From Typha latifolia (Eukaryota > Streptophyta > Magnoliopsida > Poales > Typhaceae), in the NCBI GenBank assembly GCA_019914945.1, contig CM034105.1, positions 10,354,001 to 10,418,000 on the forward strand: a DNA stretch of 64,000 bases. The letters are read 5' to 3'. A program made the position numbers and the translations under genes. Under the pieces are notes generated by a model that searched no databases, had not been told where the DNA came from, and saw only the letters and a list, made by a program, of their open reading frames with translations. Positions 1-13,700 of the stretch are shown one piece after another; the stretch's first letter is position 1, and the number at the start of each line of letters is the position of its first letter.

Positions 1-147
1 TGCTACCTGGCCTAGACAGATGCAGGCAGCACTCAAAATCCATGCTATAAACTATGTAAACTTTCCAAATGACTCCAAAACTGACAGATTTATACCTGTT
101 GTTATTGAAATGTATTTAAGGAGGACAATGGAGGATCTGAATTGTGT
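1..147 (+). CDS. Partial exon of an unrecognised gene, 5' side cut by the window edge
   Basis: Reading from base 2, the plus strand is open for about 49 codons with protein-like composition. It begins ATWPRQMQAALKIHAINY and continues through RFIPVVIEMYLRRTMEDLN. The frame reaches a good GT donor (GTG|GTGAGT) near 147 and stops soon after, at about 185. The opposite strand has no comparable frame and does not look like the missing TOP3B exons. I do not recognise the family; it reads like part of a helical protein. It could be the tail of a neighbouring plus-strand gene or a captured gene fragment inside a TOP3B intron. Seen: the open frame and donor. Inferred: that it is coding. Confidence 0.4.
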
Positions 148-326
148 GGTGAGTATTTTAGGATTCTTTTTACAGACTGGCTTTTAATATCAAGCTATAA
201 TGTGTATCAGGAAATGCAGAGCCATCATGGTGGATTAAACTAATGTAAACGTTAGAACAAACAATGGTCATAAAAGAAAAGCAACAAGTTCCATATATTT
301 TCGAATAGTCAAACTCGAGAACAGAC

Positions 327-560
327 ATGATGGCGGTTTCTTCCTCATCATCGTCTCTCACCTTGTCATCATCTCTTTCCTCGTCGTCTCATCCTTCATC
401 CTCCCAGCCTTTGAACCAAGATCCTAGGGCTTTGAATCTGGTTAAGAATAGGGTTAAGGTGATTTAGGGGGTTGATTTGGATGATTTTGGGAAGGGATGA
501 GGCAGGAAGTTCAAAATCAGAATCTCACCATTCTTTCATGATTCTGGTCGAGCAGGATAA
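327..560 (+). pseudogene. Possible decayed Ser-rich ORF (unrecognised)
   Basis: An ATG at 327 opens a 46-residue serine-rich frame that looks like a plastid transit peptide ([16 protein letters not shown]...). It passes through ALNLVKNRVKVI and hits TAG at 465-467. Downstream, the same frame still reads protein-like words (GVDLDDFGKG, RKFKIRISPFFHD) broken by further stops. This suggests a retroposed or degraded copy of an unidentified gene. Serine codon runs can arise by chance from TCA/TCT repeats, so support is weak. Confidence 0.22.
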
Positions 561-1122
561 ATGGATCTAGGTCAGAGAATTAAAATTACCACCTCCTCAT
601 TTCCAGGTGTGGATGAGATTTTGGGGAGTAGAAGGGAAGGATTCAGTACTGAAAGGGAGTGAGAGTAAAAAGAAGTTTTTTCTCAAAGCTCTGGCAAGGG
701 GGAAAGGAGAAGAGGATATGAAAGGTAGATCTAACCCTAATCCCAGTGAGAAGAAAGAAAAGAAAGTTAAAGGGAGATGAAGAAAAGTTGATGGTAGCAT
801 GCTTTTAGAAAACATATTCCAGATAATGCTCAGAAGATAAAGATCTGTTGCACCAAATTGATGAAATATTGCAAGATACATGTAGAAAAAGTTCTAAGTT
901 GTTATTACGGCATCTCATGGACTAAAACCTCTTAAAGGATGTGCAACATCCCATTCTGTTCAATGTCACCAAAAAGATGGCATTAAGTCCATGAACTGAT
1001 CCTCATTACATAGAGTATAGGGCAAATTCCAAAGTATTCAAGTCATATGTAGAAAGATAAACGGTTTGGTACAACTTCATATAGAAAGCAAGCTATTGAC
1101 ACAAAAATGAGAATAATATTAC

Positions 1123-1401
1123 CTCATATACTTGCAATCAGGACTGACACTGCCAATAAAATGTTGGCAGATGTATTGGTACAACTTCCAAGCGTCGTTT
1201 CCCAACATATCTTCTGATGCAGATTTCACAGGAGTAATAGGAGGATGGTCCCCAGCATCTGATCCATGCCTTGGTTTATGGAACCCATCAGCTAGTAGTG
1301 CTCTGACATCACTACCCCATACAGGATTATTAAGTTGTGCTCCAAGTGCACTTTTAAAATCAAATGATGGAGGGTATGCTGTGCTCTCTGTCCGTGGATA
1401 A
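1123..1401 (-). CDS. TOP3B: TOP3B exon 10 (catalytic tyrosine)
   Basis: Starts with the last base of the serine codon, then [15 protein letters not shown]. The tyrosine codon at 1398-1400 is the nucleophile. It continues through [20 protein letters not shown] to SPDCKYM and a |GTAATA donor. It is the last TOP3B exon I can find here. Confidence 0.92.
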
Positions 1402-3620
1402 CTGGTTATACAAAAAAATTCAAATGTGTTAGAATGTTCAATGGATTATGATAATATCAGTAACAAATGAAGCAACCCATTTAGACAGTTGTAGGATTAC
1501 GTTAAAATACTGTAACAACAAACATGCATATGACAAATTGACAAGAAATCAACAAATCATGGATACAGATACAATTCCATATAGATATGGTGATTGGCAG
1601 ATTCTAAAGAAACAGGATAGGATACACCTCGGATTTGGAATAAATAAATTAACTAGAAGTATATAGATTTGTATCCTAATGGCATCTAATATATGTAGGG
1701 AAAAATAAATATCATACCATGCAATATAAGCAACCCATGCCACAGAAGTTCATTCCCTCCCATCTTATCACCTACTAATTGATTATATACTTGCAAGAGG
1801 GGCATTACTATCTGAATTCAAATTGTAGCACTCATTCTGTTATAATATACTTTAAAATAAAACACTTAAAAAGAATGCATTCATATATTGACTAATAATC
1901 TCATAGACAGAGTCTTGATTGCAGGTAAACCATACAAGAGGATTCTGGTTATACCTTCTATATAATTATGATACATTTGACTAGAAAAGCTCCCCAGGGG
2001 ACCTCACTTTGTGAGACCTTGAACACACATGTAAAGTGATTTAGTAATATTAGTGAAGATCAAGTAATTGTTTAATTGTAGCTTGACCCAAATAGAGCAT
2101 GATGACTTAAGCTTTACACTAAATGTATCCTACATAATCTTTAATTGGTTATTTGTGGTATAGTATATATATCTGAAATGCCAGAAGAAATCATCTGATT
2201 ATGGTGTTCTCTTTTTTAAAATTGAATGGGATTAACAGTTGGTGATGGAATAGAAGAAATGTAATGCAGAAAGTGCACAATCAGAGTTGGATGAAACCTG
2301 GTAAGCTGAAGGAAAACATGTTGAGAAACAAAAGTTATCACAACCTATGATCAGCATAATTGAAGGCCTTCTACCAAAGTAAACTGTTTGCACCCTCCAA
2401 ATAGTTCCACCGATATTTATGGAAGTAACTTTCTTTATAGATGTCAGAATCTGATTCTGTTTGGACTAGCATAATGATTGGTGTTTCATATATTAAGGAG
2501 TCATTGGTTTTGCCCAAAAATATTCAATTCTGGAATACTCGTATTTTTCTAAATTAGGCTAGTTTTAGAATAGCCAATAAATATTTGAATAGGACCTGAG
2601 GCAAGGCAGTTAAGATCAGGCTTTCAGAATTAAGATACTTCTTACTTTTTTACCTCTTTTTCTTTAATTCCTATGATCTGATACTCAACAAATTTGAGAC
2701 TACAGTCTTGACAATTCTCTGCATCAAAACCAATGTAAGTTACTGCACAAAGGACTCAATTTCATCAGCTTCATTCGTATGAGGGAGCCAAGCATTTAGA
2801 GATATACTCAGTGATAATGTTTTCCAAAGAGTTTCAGACGACTCAGATCGGAGATCGGCCAAATCAGCCATGTCGGCCAATCCGTTTTGGCGATACGGAT
2901 CAGGATTGGCCGAAACTTCAATCCATGTTTGTAATTATTTTACAATCTCAACAGTTAACACAAGTACTACAAATAGTTCTACAATGAAAGTCAAGCATAG
3001 ATAAAAATCTCTCCCGTGTAATATTCTATGCTGACCTACTCACTCTGAGTATGTCGTCATTTTGACAAATTTCAAGGACTTAAGATAATGGTGGCTTAGT
3101 TATTTCAAGATCTAAGAGTTCAAACTCTCTTATAACAAATAATAAGTATCTTTGTGAAGATAGGAAAAAATTGTTAGTTGATGTCTGTAGTATAGTATTA
3201 TGGAAGACCTGATAAATCCCTGAGTATATAGCCGCTCTGCCAACTGCATGGCCATTTGAGGTCCAAAGCCTAGCGCACTTGATGCAACCTAGGAAAAAAT
3301 AGAAGAAGGATGAGACAAAAGCTTTGAATTTCACAGTTGATTTGATGGATAAATAAATCACTTAACTGCAAGGTATTCAGCTAAAAGGGAATCTGCTTTC
3401 TTGTACGCTGACAATGGAGTAGTGCACTTTTTTAAGGGAAGGATAGTACTTTGATTTCAATTCAAATGTCCTGACATGTAAAGCAGACATCATTAACTAC
3501 TGATAATCTAATTGTACTAAAATCATCGTCCTAATTGCATGGATTCCAGTTTCGGCCAATCCCGGCGTTAGCTGGGGTATCGGCTTAATCCATTTCGAGT
3601 CAGATCAGACCCAGGTCCCT

Positions 3621-3678
<58 letters not shown>

Positions 3679-4730
3679 TTTGTCACCTCTTCCACGATTC
3701 CACCATAGGTAATCGAGTAGATCTTCGGCGATCTCGACTTCTTGCGATGTTCTCCGACCAAGACCTGATGACCTTAACCTCCGGCAACCTTAAGTTGAGT
3801 TTTTTTTTTGTTTTTTTGTTTTCTTTTTCAGTTTTTCTTTCTTCTATCTCTTTCCCTCTCTCTCCCCTATCAGGAAATTTACTGCAGCAATAGGAAAAGC
3901 AAGAGAGGGAAAGAGAGAAAAAGAGGAAGAGAGAGAGAAAGGGGGAGGAAGAGAGAGAGAAAGGGTCAGTAAGAGGGAGAGGGAAGAAGAGAGGGAGAAG
4001 TGAAGGGAGAGAAGAAATGGAGAAAATAATTAAAAAATTTAGAAATATTCTTTTCCATAGTAAATAATTTGAGAGAGAGGAAGAGAGATAGAGAGGGCAA
4101 GAGAAGGAATAGATCAGAAAAATATCTTGAGAGAGGGTTTTATTTTTTTAAATTTTACATTATTTTATATTTTATTTTGATTTAGGTTTAGTTTACTTAT
4201 AGTGAAAATTAAAATAGCTCTAACAGAAGTCACATCATATCGACATCGGATAGCAACATTACAATACTATTGAGCAAGATAAAAAATGTATCAAATGCAA
4301 TTAGTGTGGAAAAAAAATAAGTCGAGGTGTTAGCTGTTTGAAAGAACATTTGGCTGGAAAATAAGAAATGTAATGACTTGCACTCAAGTGGCTATGAAAA
4401 TTAAAAAACAAATGCTGATTCATCTAATAGGCACAAAAAAAAAAAAAAATAAGCAAACTACACAACAAAAAGAGTCAATTGTTCATGAAGGATTGATGCA
4501 TAACCTTGTACACATTGATGATGATAGCAGTGAGCAAAGTGGGCAGAACTACGAGGAGAGACAAATGAGAAGCTAAAAAAGAGCAGAAATATGCATAAAG
4601 ATAAAAAGTAGTGGTTGTAACTTTTAAAGATCTAAATCATTTCACATACAGGGAGAAAGTGAATATGAGGGCAGCAATTTTACTTGTAAACTCTTGGTTT
4701 TACAGCGGAGTCTAAAAATATTAAATCAAT

Positions 4731-4768
<38 letters not shown>

Positions 4769-7700
4769 TTAGATAAAAAAAGGTCGTATATAGACTATAT
4801 GTAAGCAAGATTCCTAATATCAAGATCGGTATCGACTGTCTGGAAAAACGATATGTATCGACCGTATCGGTAGTATAGGCCGTATCAGCTGCTCGTATAG
4901 GATTGGACTGGACTATTTTTTAGTTACGTAAAATTCTAAATATTATTTAAAAATGCAAAAAAATTTCTAAAAATTTAGAAAAAATGAGAGGAAAATAAGA
5001 AAATAAAAATTACTTACATATGAAGCCTAAAAACTAAAAAATTATTAACTTACTTAAAATTCAAAATTTTGATGGATATTGAGCTCCCTCTTTCTCTCCC
5101 ACTAAATAAAATTCAAAAGTTACTCAAAAATTACTCACATAAACAAGGTTCATATTTTTTCTTTACTTCTTCCCCCTCTCTCTCTCCCTTTCTCTCTCTC
5201 CCTTTCTCTCTCTCCCTTTCCCTCTCTCTCTTAGGCTCTCAGCAACTAGTGCTGCTAGTTCACCGCAGCAACAATAGTAGAGGTCGTCGGATCTACTCAA
5301 TGTAGGAAGAGAAAGAGAGAGGGAATGAGAAATTAAAAACTGAAAAAAATAATAAAAAAAACTCATCCAAGGTCATCGAATCTTTGTTAGAGAATGTCGC
5401 CGGAGGTCGTGGTCGCTAGAGATCTACTTGGTCACCGATGGAAGAAGTGAGAAAGAAGAAAAAAAGAGAAAGAGAAAAAGAGAGAAAGAAGGAAAATAGA
5501 GAAAATAGAGAAAGAGAGGCAGGTGGGGGGATGGGGTCCGGGTTGGATCCCACTCGTTCTTGCTAGTTTCAAACGGGATCGACCGAAACAGCCGATACCC
5601 CAACCAAAACCAGCCAACACGCCGATCCCAATCCATTTAGGCCGATCCCACTTGGGATCTGCCAAAACTGGGAACCTTGCTTGTAAAAACTTGAAAAGTA
5701 AAATTGCTCAAATGCATTGCACGTGCGACCCCCTTCTTTACTCGCCTATTACACAACAAGGAGATGGCTGCGAGTTTCTCGGCCAACTCGTAGGTTTCCA
5801 AATTAGATTCAAAACCTACCATATAAATCAAAAATCCTAACCCTATTCTTTTCTTCCAGACACTGCTATCTCTCTCTCTCTTTCTTCTATCCTTCTAGCT
5901 AAATTAGAGCGTTGAAGCACCGCCAAAGCAATCAAAGAACATAACTCAGCTCGCCAGTGAGTGCTCTCCCACCGCATGTAATTAATTAAAGTTTAATAGG
6001 TTAGATCATAAATACCTAAAATTTTTGGTGTTGCGGCTTCGTCAATAAATCGAGCCGATCGATGGCTTCGAGTCATTGTCACTCATGCACCGGTTGTTCA
6101 AGGCGTTGGCCTCATGTCGTGGGTGCATTTCTTTTGAGCCCTCCTAGCTCAATTTGTTGTAGAAATTGATTCAATTGCTGCCAGCCATTGAATAGGGCTA
6201 TTGATTGTCTTCAACGGCTTCTCAGTTCACCTTGTGTGGTCGGTGTGGCTGTGAGGGTGGCAAGGAACTTGCAGCGCGACTAGTGGACCATCGACGGCGG
6301 TGATTACTAATAGTCTCTCCCTCTCTTTCACTCTCTCTCTCTTTCTCTCTCATTGATCTCCTTGATTAGGAAGATAAGGTCAGGCTCGAGCTCAACGCAA
6401 GCCAATCTAATTTAATTTCAAGTTTGAGTCTGGATTTCTCATCCAAAAGACCCCACCTAAAATTAATAAGTCATGGGTACAACCCGACTAACCCGCAGCC
6501 CAATCCACAAATATTAGTGGGTTTGGTCCTTAAGCCCAAACCATTTATTGGGTTTTGGTGGCTACAAGCTAACCCACAACCCAGCCCGTTGGTTATTAGG
6601 TTTGGGCGTTGGGCTGCAGGCCAACTAAAGCTTAGCCCAACCATTTGGGCTTAATCTAGCCCATTTGAATAATCTAATTAGTTCTAAATTTTAGAAATTA
6701 TAATATTGGTTAAATTAAAAATATGTTATTTATTTATCATTAAAGATGTTGATTTTAACATATGAACTAGATATTTCAATTGCTTCACTTAGACTTAGGT
6801 GAATAGGTTCACTCATATTTTTATCTGTTGTGTATTTTATACTTTTTACATGATCACGTATCTTTCTATATACAAATTCAATATCATATTTCTGTGTACA
6901 AATTGATTATTATATTTCTGTGCAAAATATGTTACTTATTGTTTTTCTATACTTCGTGCAAATAACAATTTTTATGATCATAAATATTAGTGGAAAAACA
7001 TAGATGATATTTGGTATGACTTAGAGGATAGTTTCAATATAAATCGCTTGTGACTTTATGTGATAACTCAAATCTATCTGGATGTCTATGAGAGTCCTAT
7101 TTTAGATCACTGAAGTAACTTTCTTAGATGACTCTGGCGGGGTTAAAAACCAATCTCGGATTAGATCCAAAGACTTCTTAAGTTGACTCTAATCTCTCTA
7201 AACGGTTAATGGAAGAGACGAGATACGTTTATCACATAGTGACACCTCCTAGTGATCTTTAGAGGAAGAGATATGATACTTTTATCATATAGTAAGATCT
7301 CTTGGTGATTCTAACCATATCAGCTATGAGAAAAAGACATGAGCTCATCTTAAGATAATTTCTAGTTGATATGAATCTACACGACATTAACTCAATTGAG
7401 ACATATAGCATAATTAATATGAAGAAAAATTCAATTTCTTGATACCAAGCATGTTATAATATATGACTTTCATTGTTATTATTTATGTTATATTATTATT
7501 GTTGATATAAGCATGCTTAGTGAAATTGTCGTTAAATATCGTTGGACTTGGATTTATCTAAAGTTATGTCTACGAATTTTAGATTTATTTAGACTTTTGA
7601 GTAAATTTCACTCACTGAGCTATATTGTTGGCTTATGGGATCCATTTTCTAATATTTTAGATACTGATCAACATGACGATTGAGCGAGATGTATCGGGAT

Positions 7701-10700
7701 CCTTACCTCTAATTAGGATTTTAATATTTTATTCCTTAGTTATATTAGACATTATATTCTAAACCATCTATTATTTTAGTTCATTAGAGATACATTGAAG
7801 ATGATATTTAGTTACTTTCTTTATTGTTTGATTATATTTATTGCAATTGATATTCATTATTAAATTCTTGTTATTCTGGACTTAAAAAAGTATTAGTTAA
7901 GACTTCGTGTATCTCAAGTGTATTGAAGTACATGGCCGATCATGATTCCAAAATCAAATCTTGACACTACGATCAAGACGGCTCTCAAAGAAATTAAAAA
8001 TGCAAAGAATCACATTAGTAGAGCTATCTCTAAGTTTTTCTTTTACAATCATATTCCTTTCAATGTAGTTGATAGTCCTCATTACAACACTATGATAAAT
8101 GCTATACAATCAGTAGGGTATATAGTATTCCGCCTTGTAGTTCAAATAATATAGCTACAAAATATCTAGAGTCAGAGGTATATGAGCTTCAGACTTATAT
8201 TGAAATATTTAAATGGTATTAGGATGAATTGGTTGTACACTGATGTGTGAGAATAGATGACACAAAATATAAGAAATATAATTAATTTCTTAGTATACTC
8301 GGGCATGAGAATAATATTTTTATATTTTTAAAGTATGTGGATAATACTACTCATTTCAAAAGTGCAAATTATATTTATTAGTTGATGGATGAGGCGGTAG
8401 AAAAAATAGGTAAAAACAGAGCAGTCCAAGTGGTTACTAATAATGTAATCAATTATAAGTTTACTAAAAAATTATTTATGATGAAGAAATATCATTTATA
8501 TTGGACGTCATATGTTGCACACTGTATTGGTCTTATGTTAGAGGATATTACCAAAAAGCATAAATTGACATGGTCATACACGAATGTTAGAATTTGACAA
8601 ATTTTATATACCACCATATTTAGGTTCTTAATTTACTTACACAGATCAGTAGTGGTAGGGTGATCATCAAATCCAATCCCATTAGATTTGTCAGTCATTT
8701 TTTTAGAATTAAAGAACATCATGGACTACAAAGATGACATTATGCGAATATTTACATCACATGAATGGTCTATAAAAACTAAGAATATGAAACATAAATA
8801 TAAAACTTTAAGAAAAACTTTAAGTAAAACTTTGAAAAACATAACTCTTAAAAATACATTTTGGTATAGTATTGCAATTGCCACCATAGTATTTTCGCTT
8901 ATTGGCAAAGTATTACTACTTGTAAATAGTGACAACAAGTCCGAGATGAATTTTTTATATGAGGCAACAAACATAGCAAAAAAATTAATAAGAAAATTTG
9001 GGCAAAAGTTATAGGAAGTGGAAGATGATTGATAACAGATAAAACAAACAACTACATAGAGATAAACATGCTGCTAGTAGGCATACTTTTAATTTACTAA
9101 TTATTTTTATTTATAAATATTTGAAAATTTAAATACTTACAAATTTTAAATTTTAAATTTCTATAGAATATTTTTTAATCTAAAATTTTAATTCTCTACA
9201 AATGTCTATAATAATGCTAAAGTCTTGTTAGGAGTTGATAACATAATCAGTAGGCTAGAGCCCGACATTCATAAACAAATCATTTGTGATAGAAAAATGA
9301 GTTACGATTCAATTAAATAATTTTATTATTATTTGTTTTAAATTTTAACTTTCAACATAATCAATTTCTTGTAAAATGTATGTATATTTCAAATGGCAAG
9401 AAATTGAAAGTTGAGCAATTTAGTTTTGCTAAAATTACTATAGTTATATCTCTAAAACTTTAGTTGGATGGTGGTCTATTTATAAATGGAAAGAGATACC
9501 AAATTTGACATCAATAATAAATAAAAAATTAAGTCAAAATGTGTCTTCAACATAACGTGAAAGAAATTTGACTACTTTCTCCTTAATCCACACCAAAACA
9601 TACATCCAATTAATAATGAAAAGATTGAAGAAATTAATTTTCTGACATTATAATATGAGATTAAGAGAAATTTAAGAAAGTAGAAAATGAATAGTTGATT
9701 GATCATATTTCTTATTAAGAAGACCCCTTGACTCCATAAATTAGAGAAATAAATGACAGATTATTAGATAAGATATTAAGGGAGACCATAACAAGAGCAG
9801 ATGCTAGTATGAGTCATTCAGCAGTAAGAGATAGTACCAATCAGTACTAGTGATAACCCTAATGATCCTAATGATGCACTTATTGGTAAGATCGTTCCTT
9901 CTGAAAAAAGTCAAGAAGGTATGAGAATTGAAAACAGAGAAACTGAAGATGCGCATCAAGTATTTATTGTTTAGAGTCGTCACGAAATCTATATGCTGGT
10001 TATTATCTTTCTCAGACACAACAAAATCTATATGATATAACTAGTATGATACAATCACTTTTTAGAGCATCAAAACATAAGCATCATTACTTATAAACTT
10101 ATGTTAATTATGATTATGAAGACTAAGAATTTATGAGTTAGCTCGATATTTATCAAAGTTTTGACTTTTAAGTAAGTTAATATATTAATTAAGTTTTTTA
10201 GCTTTATATGTGAATAATTTTTATTTTCTTATCTATTTTTCTAAATTTTTTTAAAAAAATTCTTTATTTTTAAGTAATATTTAGAATTTTATGTAATTAA
10301 AAAATAGTCTAATCCAATACAAGTGGTCGATACGTACTATTTCCCGAGCGGCTAATCTCGATCCTGATATTGAGTTTTGGAACCTTTAAAAAGCTTACTT
10401 ATTATTTTGGTCTCTATTTTTTGTCCTAAACCTTTTTTTTTCCAATCCGATCCCTTCCCTACACCTGTCTAGCATCAAACTCGTATCATATTTATGCTCT
10501 TACATCAACTTGTATAGACCTAGTTGTCTTGCAAGAGTTTGGTATTAGAACAATACATTAGTAACTCAACCTTCTAAATCAATCTTGAAGTCTCTCAATC
10601 CTAAAGAATTTGGACTTGGTATAGCTCAAAAAAATTCACATATTCTAGGATTTCTCATGTAAATTCATACCTGTTCTGTTAAGAATTTATTCTTTAAATC

Positions 10701-13700
10701 ATATTCAGTTGCTATTTCTTGATGATAAATTAACCAGAGGCCAGGTGATGAATCAGTTAATGTTCCATTGAGGAAGTGTGTTCTGAATTGCACATGAGAA
10801 CCTCTCTTGCTATCAAACCCAATAAAATAAGCTATCATCAAAGGAGAGAGAGAAAATAAACTCTTTAAATGCCACATTCAAGATAGTATCCATTCAGTTT
10901 AATTAGATCACACAGACCATAAAAGAAGAATGTGTTAAGAAAAGAATAACAAATGTAACAACTAAGAAGATATAACTCTGCCAAACGAAGGGAATCTATC
11001 ATTATATGGAAAGGAATCCAACCCAAATAACAAAATTTAAATAGTGTAGTTTAGGTAAAGAATAATGTTGCTAGTGATACCTTAAGCATGTTAACTGTAT
11101 TAAGGCCATAAGGGCGGCTTTTGCACTCCTCTTTAGTTGATATATCTGTTACTTTTAAAGTTCCATCAGCAACAATCATTTTTTGGAACATTGTGGCAAC
11201 CTGCAATTTGGCAGAAAGAGAAAACTTGGCAAAACATTTAAAGATAAACTATAAAAGGGATATGAAAGGCACCAACAGGACAGAATCTTACATCAACATC
11301 GAAGACTCTATTGCGGTCCCATTCCAGCTGTATTTCATAGCCATCTTTAATAAAATAAGGATTCAATGACCAGAATTTTTCAGGTTTAAATGTGGTAATT
11401 TGCAAGTAGCGTTGCACACAAAATCCAAGAGTAGGTGTTTGACATGGACCATAGCTGAACATCGAATAGAGTATATGTTAAGACCTCAAATATGGAATAT
11501 TAACATCACAGGACAGCATCTTGGTTAAGAACTTAAATAGGTTAAGTCTAAAATATAACCACAGACGTGATGGATAAAGGCTTAAAACCAAAGGCTATCT
11601 TTCAGAAAGGAGCTCAAGAAAAAGAAAAGGAGATGTGGAAGGAAAATATAGCTAAAGCCTTAAAACCAAAGACTATCTTTTAGAAAGGAGAACTTCAAGA
11701 AAAAGAAAAGGAGATTTGGAAGGAAAATATAGCTAAGAAGCGTACAACACTTAATTAACAAGGATTTAACAACAGATAACAAAAAAGAGAAGAAAAAAAG
11801 AGTCCTCCCAGTAAATAAGCTTCAGTAACAAAAAAAAACTAGGATCTCAATAATTCCACCAAAATTATGATTATAAAAAGAGGAACCAAAGTGCAAGTCA
11901 TATAAAATAATGACAATTAACAGCTATCATTAAAGAGGTAGAGAGTATTTCATATGATTTAGGCATTTCAATTTCTTTTCACAGAAATGAAAAAATGAGT
12001 CTTGAAATTACTTGGTCTCCCCAAATAAGAGAAAATAACAAAATAAAGTAACAATTCAAAAGGTATCTAGGTGGTATTAGAAAGGTGAACTTGTCTGGGT
12101 GGTCTTCTAAAGGATAGGATATCATCTCCTTGCTTTTTGAACTGAAACAAACTATTTCCAAACAACCATAACACTGAGGGTCTGAGCAACTAAGAAATAC
12201 CCTACCAGACAGCTAAACCAATTTTGCTTCAATCAAATTCTGAAACTCGTCAGCAAACCCACATAGGAGAAGTCTCTTTAGGTTAAGACAAATTAATAAA
12301 AAAGATTTTAATTTCATTGTAGGTCCCTACAATCTCATGATTAAAGAAAAATAACAAAATGGAAAAAGAGAATTTCAACCAGCAATTTAGACTTCGATTT
12401 CAGAAAACACTAATCATTCAATTTGCATTGAGTCGAACAGACAACATAAGAAAAAAGGTGTTTAACAGGATAATAACAAACAAAGAAAACATTGGACAAG
12501 TCTGTAACATACTAAAGTAGAGCATAAATTTGGTATCTTTTCAAACGAGGTGCTAGAAAGACTATTAGGTAACTGAAGACGAAAAATGGCATAAACATTG
12601 CCAGAGCAGAGGGATATGAGAACTCACGAAATAACCCTGGAATCAAGGTTCCCATACTTTCCTTGAAAATAGCGGGTCTGAAAACGAGTAAATGCTACTC
12701 CTACCTTCAGGTCAATCTCTTGACGTGCATCTACAGATAATGATTCATCTTTGTTGGGCATAACAAGGTTGTCCATGGCACTGAATATATCCTTCTCAGT
12801 AACAGATGAAAATCTGGCACGGTAAATTCTTCTCCCAGACTCAGCCTCATGAATTCCAGTACATTCAATAACTGGAAAATAGAGTTGCTTAGTTTCAACT
12901 TTCTGTTCATCTTACCAAAAAGATTCCCAAGATCTAAAGGACCAAAGTATTTTGTTGCTTAAATATTAGAGAAGAGAACAGGTAAAATTAACGCTAGGTT
13001 TGATATTTTTGCTACTCAAGATTGCCTAAGAACAGATTAACCTTGATGAGCATTTCAATATTTTTACTATTTTACTATTTTTCATGTTCAGTTTCATCAG
13101 CAGACCCATCGAAACTATATAAGTTCATCCTAGACCGATGTTCTCAACGATCTACCTATGTTGTGAAATGTTATTTTAAAAAGAATGAACATCAATCTAT
13201 TTGAGTAAACCTTTTCCCAATCTTGTATCTATGAAAAATATATGCTCAAAAGAAACCAAAATACTTTCCATCATACTGAAAGGTAAGCACTGATATTTCA
13301 ATCAGTCTACAATATATTTTTGAAAACCTCACTGGTTAATTGAAAAGTAAAAAAATTTCAGGACACTCAAAGTGAACTTTTCAAGAAGAGATGAATACCA
13401 TGTTGGGATATAGCAATTTTAGCTAGATACCTATAGTTAGTATTCTTTACTCTTTACAGCCTAAACCACCGGAAAGATAAAAATAATTTGATTTATGGAA
13501 CCTTATTAGTCTAATTTCACTTCAGTATTATCAAATAAAATTAGTCATAAAAGTATGCAGGTTTGTCATCATTCTGGGAAGATACCATGAAATGTACCTT
13601 CATAGCATATATTTTCACCTTCACGATCACAATCCAACCATAGTACCAAGTAGGCACATCCTCGAGCTTCTTGAGATAGATGTCTATGGATATGAGCCTT

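Larger units (their letters stand above)
3541..10387 (+). mobile_element. hAT transposon, decayed, split by two later insertions
   Basis: The left end (GGATTCCAGTTTCGGCC near 3541) and right end (TTTTGGAACC near 10385) form poor inverted repeats that share the GGTTCC core of other copies here. A CT-rich leader follows the left end. At about 4240-4420 the plus strand reads a BED-type zinc finger, [19 protein letters not shown] then HLAGK. After two later insertions, 7942-9014 reads hAT transposase words: [63 protein letters not shown] (the DUF659 region). Many stops show it is dead. It lies in TOP3B introns 8 and 9 and overlaps TOP3B exon 9 only from outside. Confidence 0.6.
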
